In this document: in pieces, positions 41,446 to 48,553 of the stretch
How the letters are laid out: each line of letters begins with the position of its first letter
How positions within the stretch are numbered: position 1 is the first letter of the stretch
NCBI RefSeq assembly: GCF_000716595.1
Contig: NZ_JNXC01000008.1
Coordinates: 248,001 to 312,000, forward strand
Length of the DNA stretch: 64,000 bases
Reading direction: 5' to 3'
Origin: Saccharothrix sp. NRRL B-16314
Lineage (GTDB): Bacteria; Actinomycetota; Actinomycetes; Mycobacteriales; Pseudonocardiaceae
Notes under the pieces: generated by a model
What the model saw: the letters and a program-made list of their open reading frames with translations, nothing else
Databases searched by the model: none
Told to the model about the DNA's origin: nothing
Translations under genes and position numbers: made by a program

Positions 41446-42071
41446 CCAGGACGGCCTTGATCGTCGTGGACCTGCAGAACGACTTCTGCACCGGACCGGT
41501 CGCCACCGCCAGGTACGCCAAGGACCCCGCACGGCTGGACGCGGTGACGACCAACACCGCACGCGCGGTCGACCTGGCGCGGGACCGCGGCACCGAGGTG
41601 GTGTTCGTCCGCTTCGTCGGCGACGTCGAGCACCAGGGCCCGAGTTGGCGACGCCGCAACGAACGCAATGGTCGGGCACCGACTTGTCGTGAGGGCACGT
41701 GGGGTGCGGAGTTCTGCGGGGTCACCCCGGCGCCGGACGAGCTCGTGGTCACCAAGCACGCGTGCTTCGACGCGTTCCTGACCTCCGGCTTCGAACACCA
41801 CCTGCGGCAGCGCGGCATCGAGCACCTGGTGTTCGCCGGCGTGTACGCGGACGTGTGCGTGGACTCGACCGCCCGTACTGCCTTCCAGAAGGGTTGGCAC
41901 ATCACGCTTTTGGTCGACTGCACCACCAGCCTGCTGCAGCGCGACGAGGACACCGTGCGGTTCATGGCTGAGTTGTACGGGGCCCGCACCACCACCCACG
42001 ACCGCCCCGACACGTGGTGCGATCCCCTCGGACGAGAGGACGAGCGGTGGTCGGTGACGGCGTCACCCTGA
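41442..42071 (+). CDS. Isochorismatase-family cysteine hydrolase
   Basis: A 209-residue hydrolase. The catalytic triad is readable as Asp10 (IVVDLQNDF), Lys105 (VVTKHACFDAF) and Cys139 (GVYADVCVDSTAR). Members cleave amides, vinyl ethers or related C-N bonds (nicotinamidase, carbamoylsarcosine amidase, isochorismatase). The GTG at 41442 overlaps the stop of the dehydrogenase-like gene by GTGA, and its 3' end overlaps the methyltransferase gene by 25 bases. The overlaps show that the four products of this operon are made together. The substrate is unknown. Confidence 0.86.
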   Translation: MTRTALIVVDLQNDFCTGPVATARYAKDPARLDAVTTNTARAVDLARDRGTEVVFVRFVGDVEHQGPSWRRRNERNGRAPTCREGTWGAEFCGVTPAPDELVVTKHACFDAFLTSGFEHHLRQRGIEHLVFAGVYADVCVDSTARTAFQKGWHITLLVDCTTSLLQRDEDTVRFMAELYGARTTTHDRPDTWCDPLGREDERWSVTASP

Positions 42072-42895
42072 CCGCGCTCATGATCGCGGCAGCACGCGCG
42101 ATCGAAACCCACCGTCCGGACTCGTTGGCCCGCGACGACTCCGCCGAGCACTTCGTGCGAGCCGCACCGGCGTCCGCGAACTGGCCCGTGCACCCGCGCG
42201 ACGTCCCGGACGGCGAGGCGAACCCCCTGTGGGGCAGGCTCGCCCGGTACTTCGGGCTGCGCACCAGGATGCTGGACGACGTCGTGCTCGCCGCGGGCAA
42301 CCGCCAAGCCGTGCTGCTCGGCGCAGGCCTGGACGCCAGGGCCTTTCGCCTCGACTGGCCACCGGACTCCGTCGTGTTCGAACTCGACCAGGCCCCGGTG
42401 CTGGCGTTCAAACAACAGGTGCTGGACAGCCTCGGAGCACACCCGCGCGTCACCCGCCGCCCGGTGACCGCGGACCTCCGCGACGACTGGGCGCGACTAC
42501 TGCCCGGCTTTCAACCGGGCGAACCCACGACCTGGCTGGCCGAAGGCCTGCTGCTGTACCTGCCCGCGGACGCCGAACGCCGCCTGATCGACACGGTGGA
42601 CCGGCTGTCCGCACCCGGCAGCACCCTGGCCTACGAAGTCAAACTGATCCGGGAACACCCCGCGGTGCGCGACAGCCCCGTCTACACCTCGACCAAAGCC
42701 CAGACCGGCATCGACCTGCTCGCCCTGTTCGACGACGAACCCCGACCCGACTCGGTCGCCGACCTCACCGCCCGCGGCTGGACCACCCGGGTCCACACCC
42801 CGTTCGACTTCACCCACCACCACGGACGCGGACCACTCCCCGAACCGTACGACGCCCTGGCCGCCAACCGCTGGGTAACCGCCACGAAACCGTGA
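42047..42895 (+). CDS. LCMT-like SAM methyltransferase (TIGR00027 family)
   Basis: A 282-residue methyltransferase of the leucine-carboxyl-methyltransferase-like group common in actinobacteria. It opens with VTLTALMIAAARAIETHRPD. The SAM site is AVLLGAGLDARAFRLDW at about residues 86-102. The acidic motif II lies in VFELDQAPVL, a further Asp in TADLRDDW, and the family block WLAEGLLLYLPADAE at about 165-179. The GTG at 42047 follows GAGAGGA. It is the last gene of the calerythrin-like operon. Methylation of a carboxylate product of the dehydrogenase or hydrolase is a reasonable guess. Confidence 0.86.
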   Translation: MVGDGVTLTALMIAAARAIETHRPDSLARDDSAEHFVRAAPASANWPVHPRDVPDGEANPLWGRLARYFGLRTRMLDDVVLAAGNRQAVLLGAGLDARAFRLDWPPDSVVFELDQAPVLAFKQQVLDSLGAHPRVTRRPVTADLRDDWARLLPGFQPGEPTTWLAEGLLLYLPADAERRLIDTVDRLSAPGSTLAYEVKLIREHPAVRDSPVYTSTKAQTGIDLLALFDDEPRPDSVADLTARGWTTRVHTPFDFTHHHGRGPLPEPYDALAANRWVTATKP

Positions 42896-43035
42896 CCCGC
42901 CGTCACAACCGCGCGCGACCAGCCCGACTACACCCACCGACTCCCGTCTCTGTCTGGTGTGGACAGACATGCGACTATCAGCGCAGTAGCACTCGGAGAT
43001 TGCACACCCGCACACGAACAGCGCCGGGGCCGGTC

Positions 43036-43680
43036 TCACACCCCCGCACTCGCTGGTGTGCCGCTGTTTGCATCTCGCCGTGTCGAAGGCGTACCGGCGA
43101 TTGCCTGGTCGGAGTGCGGGCGGCGCAGCCCGGCCAAGAGGAGGGTGATGACGCCGTCGGCCTCGGCTCGCCAGTCAGGGCGGTCATGGGCCGCGCCGAT
43201 GCCGTGCAGCGCCATCATGACGGCGCCGGCGCCTACGTCGTCGCGGACAGCGCCTTCCCGCACGGCGGCGGCCACCAGGTCGGTGACAGCCTGCTCCAGC
43301 GCCCGGCTGCCCTCGGCGAGGACGCTCGAACGGTCGGCCATGAGCGTAGCCAGCGTCCGGGCCAGGCCCTTGTGGGCGTCCATGTGGTCAACCATGCCGC
43401 GAAGGAAGGCCGTCAAAGCCTCCGACGCGGGCAGCGTGGCCTGTAGGCGGCGGGCGCGGTCGCACAGCGCGGCTACTTCCCCGTGGTAGACCGCTTCGGC
43501 CAACGCCTCTCGGGTCGGGAAGTGGCGGTACAGCGTGCCGGTGCCCACCCCGGCCAGGCGGGCGAAGTCATCGAAGCGCAGGTCGAAGAAGTCGCCGGTG
43601 TCGAAGACTTCCCTGGCCTTGGCGAGCAGGGCCTCTCGCTTGCGTCGGGCGTCGGCCCGCAGCGGCTTGTCGGCGGTCAT
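43036..43680 (-). CDS. TetR-family transcriptional repressor
   Basis: A 214-residue TetR/AcrR protein. The helix-turn-helix is at about residues 14-58, with FDDFARLAGVGTGTLYRHFP as recognition region. The C-terminal ligand domain (about 80-190) resembles members that sense small hydrophobic compounds. The ATG at 43680 has GAGG six bases upstream. The divergent gene at 43771 is preceded by two copies of a palindrome placed over its promoter, the classic autoregulated repressor-target arrangement. Confidence 0.9.
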   Translation of the reverse strand: MTADKPLRADARRKREALLAKAREVFDTGDFFDLRFDDFARLAGVGTGTLYRHFPTREALAEAVYHGEVAALCDRARRLQATLPASEALTAFLRGMVDHMDAHKGLARTLATLMADRSSVLAEGSRALEQAVTDLVAAAVREGAVRDDVGAGAVMMALHGIGAAHDRPDWRAEADGVITLLLAGLRRPHSDQAIAGTPSTRRDANSGTPASAGV

Positions 43681-43693
43681 GCGCTACCTCGCG

Positions 43694-43743
43694 TTGACAA
43701 ATGGAGATGACCTCCATATTTTCGAAAGTGGAGATGACCTCCA
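43694..43743. promoter_or_regulatory. Promoter with paired TetR operators
   Basis: TTGACA (43694-43699) and TATTTT (43717-43722) are 17 bases apart on the plus strand, driving the PanE-like gene. The palindrome ATGGAG-ATGAC-CTCCAT (43701-43717) fills the spacer exactly. A second copy, TGGAG-ATGAC-CTCCA (43729-43743), sits at the expected transcription start. The two copies are 27 bases apart. Repressor binding at either would block transcription. Confidence 0.82.
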
Positions 43744-43770
43744 GATCGATCGTACCCGACGAGGTGCAGC

Positions 43771-44736
43771 GTGAAGATCCTGATGTTCGGCCGAGGCGTG
43801 ATCGCCACCGTTTACGGCTGGGCCCTGCAACAAGCGGGACATGACGTCGAGTTCTACGTCCGCCCCGGTCGCTCGGCGATGTACGGGGAAGCGATCGACC
43901 TCGACCTGCTCGACGCGCGGCACCGGGTGCGGGGGCAGCGAGTCGTCCAGAAGTGGCCGGTGCGCTACCGCGAGGAACTGGAGCCCAACCACGACTTCGA
44001 CCTGATCGTGCTGAGCGTGCCGCACCACCGCCTCACGGAGGCGGCGGCCTTCCTCGCACCGCGCGTCGGCCAGGCCACCGTCCTGGTCTTCGGCAACATC
44101 TGGGCCGAGCCGTCGGCCGCGATCGACCCACTCCCCCTCGAACAGGTCGCGTGGGGCTTCCCCCAAGCCGGTGGCGGCTTCGGCGAGGACGGCGTGCTCC
44201 GCGGAACTCTGCTGCGGCCGGTCATCTTCGGCACCCTCGGCCGGCCCCCGACCGACCGTGAACAGGCCGTGCGCCAGGTGTTCCGCGAAGCCGGGCTCCG
44301 ACCGCGGGAGCGACCCGACTTCCGCGGCTGGCTGTGGATCCACTTCCTGGCGAACGCCGGCCTGCACGCGCAGGGCCTACGGCTGGGGTCGTTGTCCAAG
44401 CTGGCCGGGGCGACGGGCGACTTGCGCGAGGCACTGCTGATCAGCCGCGAACTCCTGCCACTCCTGGAAGCGCGAGGCCTCGACCTGGGACGTCACCGGC
44501 GCGACGGGCTGCTGTTCCGGGCGCCCACCTGGCTGACAGCCCGCGTGCTGGCCTGGCTGACCACTCACGTCGCGCCGGTGCGCGTGAACTTCGAGGCGCA
44601 TTCCGATCCCGAGGCCCAGGAGCCGCGGGAGATCTGCCGGGACGTGCTGGCGGAAGCACGACGGTTGGGCGTCGCGGCACCGCGACTGGAAGCGGCGGAA
44701 CCGAACTTCGCCCGCGAGGGGACGGGTCGCGTCTGA
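43771..44736 (+). CDS. Ketopantoate reductase (PanE/ApbA) family protein
   Basis: A 321-residue NADPH-dependent reductase-like protein. The N-terminal Rossmann motif is MFGRGVIATVYGWALQQAGH at about 5-24, with Gly-x-Gly shortened to Gly-Arg-Gly-Val-Ile. It is followed by VEFYVRPGRS, LIVLSVPHH near 82 and ATVLVFGNIW near 105. The C-terminal helical domain retains WLWIHFLANAG near 186, where PanE has its catalytic Lys/Asn/Glu pattern; the Lys is not evident. Similar TetR-controlled proteins are likely broad reductases rather than pantothenate enzymes. The GTG at 43771 follows CGAGGTG. Confidence 0.8.
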   Translation: MKILMFGRGVIATVYGWALQQAGHDVEFYVRPGRSAMYGEAIDLDLLDARHRVRGQRVVQKWPVRYREELEPNHDFDLIVLSVPHHRLTEAAAFLAPRVGQATVLVFGNIWAEPSAAIDPLPLEQVAWGFPQAGGGFGEDGVLRGTLLRPVIFGTLGRPPTDREQAVRQVFREAGLRPRERPDFRGWLWIHFLANAGLHAQGLRLGSLSKLAGATGDLREALLISRELLPLLEARGLDLGRHRRDGLLFRAPTWLTARVLAWLTTHVAPVRVNFEAHSDPEAQEPREICRDVLAEARRLGVAAPRLEAAEPNFAREGTGRV

Positions 44737-44865
44737 ACCCGGGAAACACCGGCGTGGAAGCAAGTCGGCGAGTGCCGGCCCAAGCGAGCCGGGATCACGC
44801 CACCTCGCGAGGCCCGGACAACCCGCACCCGCAGGGGTCGGCAGTTGCTCCATGCCGGTGCTTGT

Positions 44866-44912
44866 TCACCCGATCACCAGCTTGCCGGGTGAAATGTCCA
44901 CCCAATATGTTT
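44866..44912 (+). promoter_or_regulatory. Predicted promoter and inverted repeat upstream of the LLM oxidoreductase
   Basis: TTGCCG (44883-44888) and TATGTT (44907-44912) are 18 bases apart. TTCACCCG (44866-44873) and CGGGTGAA (44887-44894) are perfect inverted copies with a 13-base spacer, and the right arm overlaps the -35 box. This is a candidate operator for an unidentified regulator. The rest of 44737-45048 shows nothing else. Confidence 0.45.
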
Positions 44913-45048
44913 CGTTAGCCGTGATCGGCCGTCACGCGGAGGCCCGGATGACCGACCCGCGGCCGTCGTCCCCGCACCGGTGGCCGGTGCCTCCCGGCGC
45001 GCGTGCCGGCGACGCCGTCGAGTCCACCACCTCCGAAAGGTGAGTGCC

Positions 45049-46110
45049 TTGCGCTTCAGCTTCGTGATGTTGCCCGACTACCCGCTGGACGACACGATCG
45101 AGTCCATCAAACTCGCCGACGAGCTGGGCTACTACGGGTGCTACGCGGCGGACGAGACGTGGCACAAGGACCTCTGGCAGTTGTTCGCCGCGGCGGCGGA
45201 CAAGACGAAGAACATCCGTTTCGGCCCGAGCCTGTCCGCGGTGACGCTGCGCGAGCCGTCGCTGATCGCCCAGGCGACGGCCACCCTGGACGAACTGACC
45301 GGTGGGCGCGCGGAGTGCGTGCTGGGCTCGGGCAACTTCGGCCTGCTCGCCCAGTACGGCATCGACTGGGCGAAGACGAAACCGTTGTCACGCCTCAAAG
45401 AGGCACACCACGTGGTGCGGACGATCCTCGACGAGGGCGCGATCAGCTACGAGGGCGAGTTCTTCCGCTACAGCGGGCTTTTCACGTTCGCACGGCCCGT
45501 ACAGGACCACGTCCCGGTCAAGTTGGGTGCGATGCGCGGCCCGAAGTCGTTCCAGGCGGCGGGCGAGCTGACCGACGGCGTGCACCACGCCCTGAGCTAC
45601 ACCAAGCGCGCTTACGAGTACATGGTCGAGAACGTGCGGATCGGCGCCGAGCGGGCCGGCCGCGACGCGTCCACATTGGACCTCGGCGCTTGGGTCGTGT
45701 TCGCCACCGGTCCGGACTCCCGTGCCGCGAAGGACGCCGCACGCGCGATGGTCGGCCTGTACGCGTCCTCGATGCCGACCGAGCAGCTGGAGCGCAACGA
45801 CGTCGACCCGGCGTCGCTGACCGACATCATCGCCGCCGTAGCCGAGGGCAGGGTGGATCGCGCGTTCGAGCTGACCCCGCCTTCGCTGGCCGACAAGCTC
45901 TCGATCGCGGGCACACCCGAGGAGTGCGCGGAGAAGATCCGGACGGAGATCGCGTCGACCGGCGTCAACCACATGGTCCTCGCCATCACCGACGCCGCGC
46001 TGGTGAAGGCGTTCTCGGGTATGGACCTACCCGGCGTCGCCACGATGCGCGAGCAACTCCGACTCGTCCACGACCACGTGATGCCCGTCTTCACCGCGCA
46101 ACCCGCGTAA
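45049..46110 (+). CDS. LLM-class flavin/F420-dependent oxidoreductase
   Basis: A 353-residue luciferase-like TIM-barrel oxidoreductase. The start MRFSFVMLPDYPLDDTIESI and the blocks GCYAADETWHKDLW (about 31-44) and RFGPSLSAVTLREPSLIAQ (about 59-77) are those of methylene-tetrahydromethanopterin-reductase-like F420 enzymes. LSIAGTPEECAEKIR near the C terminus is typical too. I use TTG at 45049 with AAGGTGAG four bases upstream; a GTG at 45040 is the alternative. It stands alone, convergent with the Lrp gene. The substrate is unknown. Confidence 0.84.
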   Translation: MRFSFVMLPDYPLDDTIESIKLADELGYYGCYAADETWHKDLWQLFAAAADKTKNIRFGPSLSAVTLREPSLIAQATATLDELTGGRAECVLGSGNFGLLAQYGIDWAKTKPLSRLKEAHHVVRTILDEGAISYEGEFFRYSGLFTFARPVQDHVPVKLGAMRGPKSFQAAGELTDGVHHALSYTKRAYEYMVENVRIGAERAGRDASTLDLGAWVVFATGPDSRAAKDAARAMVGLYASSMPTEQLERNDVDPASLTDIIAAVAEGRVDRAFELTPPSLADKLSIAGTPEECAEKIRTEIASTGVNHMVLAITDAALVKAFSGMDLPGVATMREQLRLVHDHVMPVFTAQPA

Positions 46111-46227
46111 CACCACACCCGAACGCGCGGTACCGCTGGGGATCGCAGGCAGGGTCGAGCATGCTGTGGCGACCCCGCCGCGCTCCCCCTGCCGGCACTC
46201 GATCCCAGCCGGTCATCCGGGACCACG

Positions 46228-46692
46228 TCACGCCGGTAGCTCCCGTGGTGGCCCGCCGACGCCGCGCAGCGGGAGCGTCTGGCTGTAGACGATGCTGGTC
46301 GTCGTGGTGCCGAGCCCGGTCAGCTCGTTCACGACCAGCTCCAGGTGCTGCATGGACGTGGCAGCGATCTTGATCGTGTAGCAGTCCTCGCCGGTGGTGC
46401 GCAGGCACTCCAGGAACTCGGGGCGTTCGGCGAGCAGCCGGTGCAGCGGCTGGTGCTGGTTGCCGGGGTACTTCAGCCGCACGACCGCGAGCACCCCGAA
46501 CCCCACCCGGTCGAGGTCGACGGTGGCCCGGTAGCCGGTGATGATCCCCGCGTTCTCCATCCGCTTGACCCGCTCGGTCACGGCCGACGCGCTCAGCTTC
46601 ACCCGCCGCCCCAGCTCGGTGAGCGCGACCCTGCCGTCCTGCTGCAACTCCGCGAGGATCGCCCAGTCGGTCGCATCCAAAGTCTCGGTCAT
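46228..46692 (-). CDS. Lrp/AsnC-family transcriptional regulator
   Basis: A 154-residue regulator. The helix-turn-helix lies at about residues 8-55 (DWAILAELQQDGRVALTELG, then VKLSASAVTERVKRMENAGI). The RAM ligand domain follows, with VLAVVRLKYPGNQHQ and TGEDCYTIKIAATSMQHLE. Lrp-type proteins bind amino acids or related metabolites. A TAGATT hexamer ends six bases before the ATG at 46692 and no ribosome binding site is seen, so translation is probably leaderless. It is divergent from an LLM oxidoreductase/deaminase pair, its likely target. Confidence 0.9.
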   Translation of the reverse strand: MTETLDATDWAILAELQQDGRVALTELGRRVKLSASAVTERVKRMENAGIITGYRATVDLDRVGFGVLAVVRLKYPGNQHQPLHRLLAERPEFLECLRTTGEDCYTIKIAATSMQHLELVVNELTGLGTTTTSIVYSQTLPLRGVGGPPRELPA

Positions 46693-46711
46693 CTCGGCAA
46701 TCTACCGTGAG

Positions 46712-46743
46712 ATCCACGGCGAACACCATGCAATGCCGTGGAT
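46712..46743. promoter_or_regulatory. Inverted repeat between divergent Lrp and LLM genes
   Basis: ATCCACGGC (46712-46720) and GCCGTGGAT (46735-46743) are perfect inverted copies with a 14-base spacer, centred between the two divergent genes. The size suits an Lrp/AsnC operator. Confidence 0.55.
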
Positions 46744-46749
46744 AGTCTC

Positions 46750-46778
46750 TTCACCAACCGTCCTCACCCACATAGTCT
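46750..46778 (+). promoter_or_regulatory. Predicted leaderless promoter of the LLM/deaminase operon
   Basis: TTCACC (46750-46755) and TAGTCT (46773-46778) are 17 bases apart. The -10 box ends six bases before the ATG at 46785, so transcription would begin at or next to the start codon. Confidence 0.5.
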
Positions 46779-46784
46779 TGAGGC

Positions 46785-47645
46785 ATGTTGATCGGCGTGA
46801 ACGTCCCCAACTTCGGGCCGGGAACCCGCCCCGAAGTGCTCCGCGACTGGGCACGCACGGTGGAAGGCCTCGGGTTCGACCTGCTCATGGTGTCCGACCA
46901 CGTGGCGATCACCCCCGACGTGGCCGCGCAGTACCCTGCGCCCTTCTACGACCCGTTCACCACGCTGTCCTGGCTCGCCGGGACCACCGAGCGGATCGCC
47001 CTCGGCACGACCGTGCTCATCGCGCCCTACCGGCACCCGCTGCTCGTCGCCAGGATGGCCGCGAACCTCAACGACCTCAGCGGCGGCAGGTTCGTGCTCG
47101 GTGTCGGCATCGGCTGGGCCCGCCAGGAGTTCGAGGCGCTCGGCGTACCGTTCCACCGCCGGGGCGCGCTGACCGACGAGCTGATCACGACCGTCCGCGA
47201 GGCGTGGCGCGACGACGGCTACCGCGCCGGCAGCATCCCGGTCTGGGTCGGCGGGCACGGCGACGCCGCGCTGAGGCGCGCGGTCCGGCTCGGCGACGGC
47301 TGGCACCCGCTGCGGCAGACACCCGCCGGCTGGCGGGCTTCCCTGGCCCGGTTGAAGGAGATCGCCGACGACGAGGGTCGTCCGGTCCCTGGTCTCGCGC
47401 CCCGCATCCTGTTGCGGGTGACCGAGGCGCCGGTGGACGACCGGAGGCTCGGCGAAGGCACGCTCGACCAGGTCGCGCAAGACCTCGAAGACCTGCGCGC
47501 GGACGGCGTCCAAGCCGTCGTGCTCGACCCGTTCGTCGGTGACCCAGAAGAAACACGGCACCCGCACGCCCCGTGGCGCATGCTGGCCGCCGTCCGTGAG
47601 CTGTCGGAGCTGTCGGAGTTGTCGGACAAGAAGGAGACGCAGTGA
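46785..47645 (+). CDS. LLM-class F420-dependent oxidoreductase
   Basis: A 286-residue luciferase-like oxidoreductase. IGVNVPNFGPGTRPE opens the protein. The barrel blocks are GFDLLMVSDHVAI (about 29-41), ERIALGTTVLIAPYRHPLLV (about 66-85) and the family signature LNDLSGGRFVLGVGIGW (about 92-108). PVWVGGHGDAALRRAVRLGD follows near 149. The C terminus carries a short repeated ELSELSELSD tail. The gene overlaps the deaminase gene by GTGA. Pairing of an LLM flavoenzyme with a deaminase suggests oxidative breakdown of an N-heterocycle, which is inference. Confidence 0.85.
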   Translation: MLIGVNVPNFGPGTRPEVLRDWARTVEGLGFDLLMVSDHVAITPDVAAQYPAPFYDPFTTLSWLAGTTERIALGTTVLIAPYRHPLLVARMAANLNDLSGGRFVLGVGIGWARQEFEALGVPFHRRGALTDELITTVREAWRDDGYRAGSIPVWVGGHGDAALRRAVRLGDGWHPLRQTPAGWRASLARLKEIADDEGRPVPGLAPRILLRVTEAPVDDRRLGEGTLDQVAQDLEDLRADGVQAVVLDPFVGDPEETRHPHAPWRMLAAVRELSELSELSDKKETQ

Positions 47646-48058
47646 ACCCGGAACACCTGCGGCGGGCCATCGCGCTGGCCGCCGAGGCACGCGCGGCCGG
47701 CAACCCACCGTTCGGGTCGCTACTGGTAGGCCCGGACGGGTCTGTCCTGGTCGAGGAACGCAACACCACCCTCACCGACCGCGACATCAGCGCGCACCCC
47801 GAGCTGAAGGTGGCCCGTTGGGCAGCGCGGGAACTGGACCCGCAGACCGCGGCGAAGACCACCATGTACACCAGCTGCGAACCGTGCGGCATGTGCGCCG
47901 GCGCGCTGGCCCGGTCCGGGATCGGCCACGTGGTCTTCGCCCTGTCGGCTGAGCAACTCGACGGACTGCGCACCGCAGGTGGCTTCCCGCCCGTGCCTGC
48001 CGACGGCCCGCACCTGTACGAGGCAGCGAAGGCCCCCGTCGAGGGGTACTACCCATGA
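47642..48058 (+). CDS. Nucleoside/guanine deaminase-like protein
   Basis: A 138-residue CDA-fold zinc deaminase. The zinc/proton-shuttle motif reads His52-Pro53-Glu54 (SAHPELKVARWAA) where most members have HAE. The second motif is Pro81-Cys82-Gly-Met-Cys85. NPPFGSLLVGPDG at about 21-33 is typical of the tRNA/guanine deaminase branch. The GTG at 47642 overlaps the LLM oxidoreductase stop. With that enzyme it forms a two-gene operon probably controlled by the Lrp regulator. Confidence 0.87.
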   Translation: MNPEHLRRAIALAAEARAAGNPPFGSLLVGPDGSVLVEERNTTLTDRDISAHPELKVARWAARELDPQTAAKTTMYTSCEPCGMCAGALARSGIGHVVFALSAEQLDGLRTAGGFPPVPADGPHLYEAAKAPVEGYYP

Positions 48059-48553
48059 CGCGCTCAGTCGCTGAAACCTGACCTGGTCGAGTGAAGTCGA
48101 ATCGGTGACGGCTGCGGCGGCCGTGGACCGAGCCTCATCGCAGCTCGGCCCAACCGGCTACCAGCCGCTGCTCTGTGCGACACCCTGTTCTGACCAGCCG
48201 ACGCTGCCGGATCGTTGTCGCCGAGATTCAGCCGGCCGATGCCGGTTCAGCGATCTGGCACCGGCCGGCCCTCCCTTCGAGCGCCGAGGTGGTCCGGGAG
48301 CACACGGCCTGACGGCCTGGATCGAGCCGCCGCCGCCGGGCCCGATGGCGCACGCGCGCCACGCGTATCAGGTCACCCTGGCGGACCAGGGTGCGGTCAG
48401 ACAGCGGAAGGGGAGACAGACGACGATGTTCCCGGTCGAGGCATCGGATCTTGGTCGACTGCTGCCTCACCGGAAGCCCCGCCGCCGCGCTGCCATGCCT
48501 CAGCCTTCGACGGTTCGCTCCGGGCTCGTGTTGTGCCCGTGCCCCGGCGTCCA
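48059..48553. other. 495-base gap between convergent genes, no gene seen
   Basis: Neither strand offers a frame with a credible start, codon use and domain. No strong hairpin was found on reading. The MFS exporter gene ends at its right edge. Confidence 0.5.

Noticed and set aside
48105..48553. Plus-strand frame beginning near 48105 as a gene
   Set aside because: It continues into the antisense of the MFS gene, has no domain, and its composition is low-complexity Pro/Arg/Ala.
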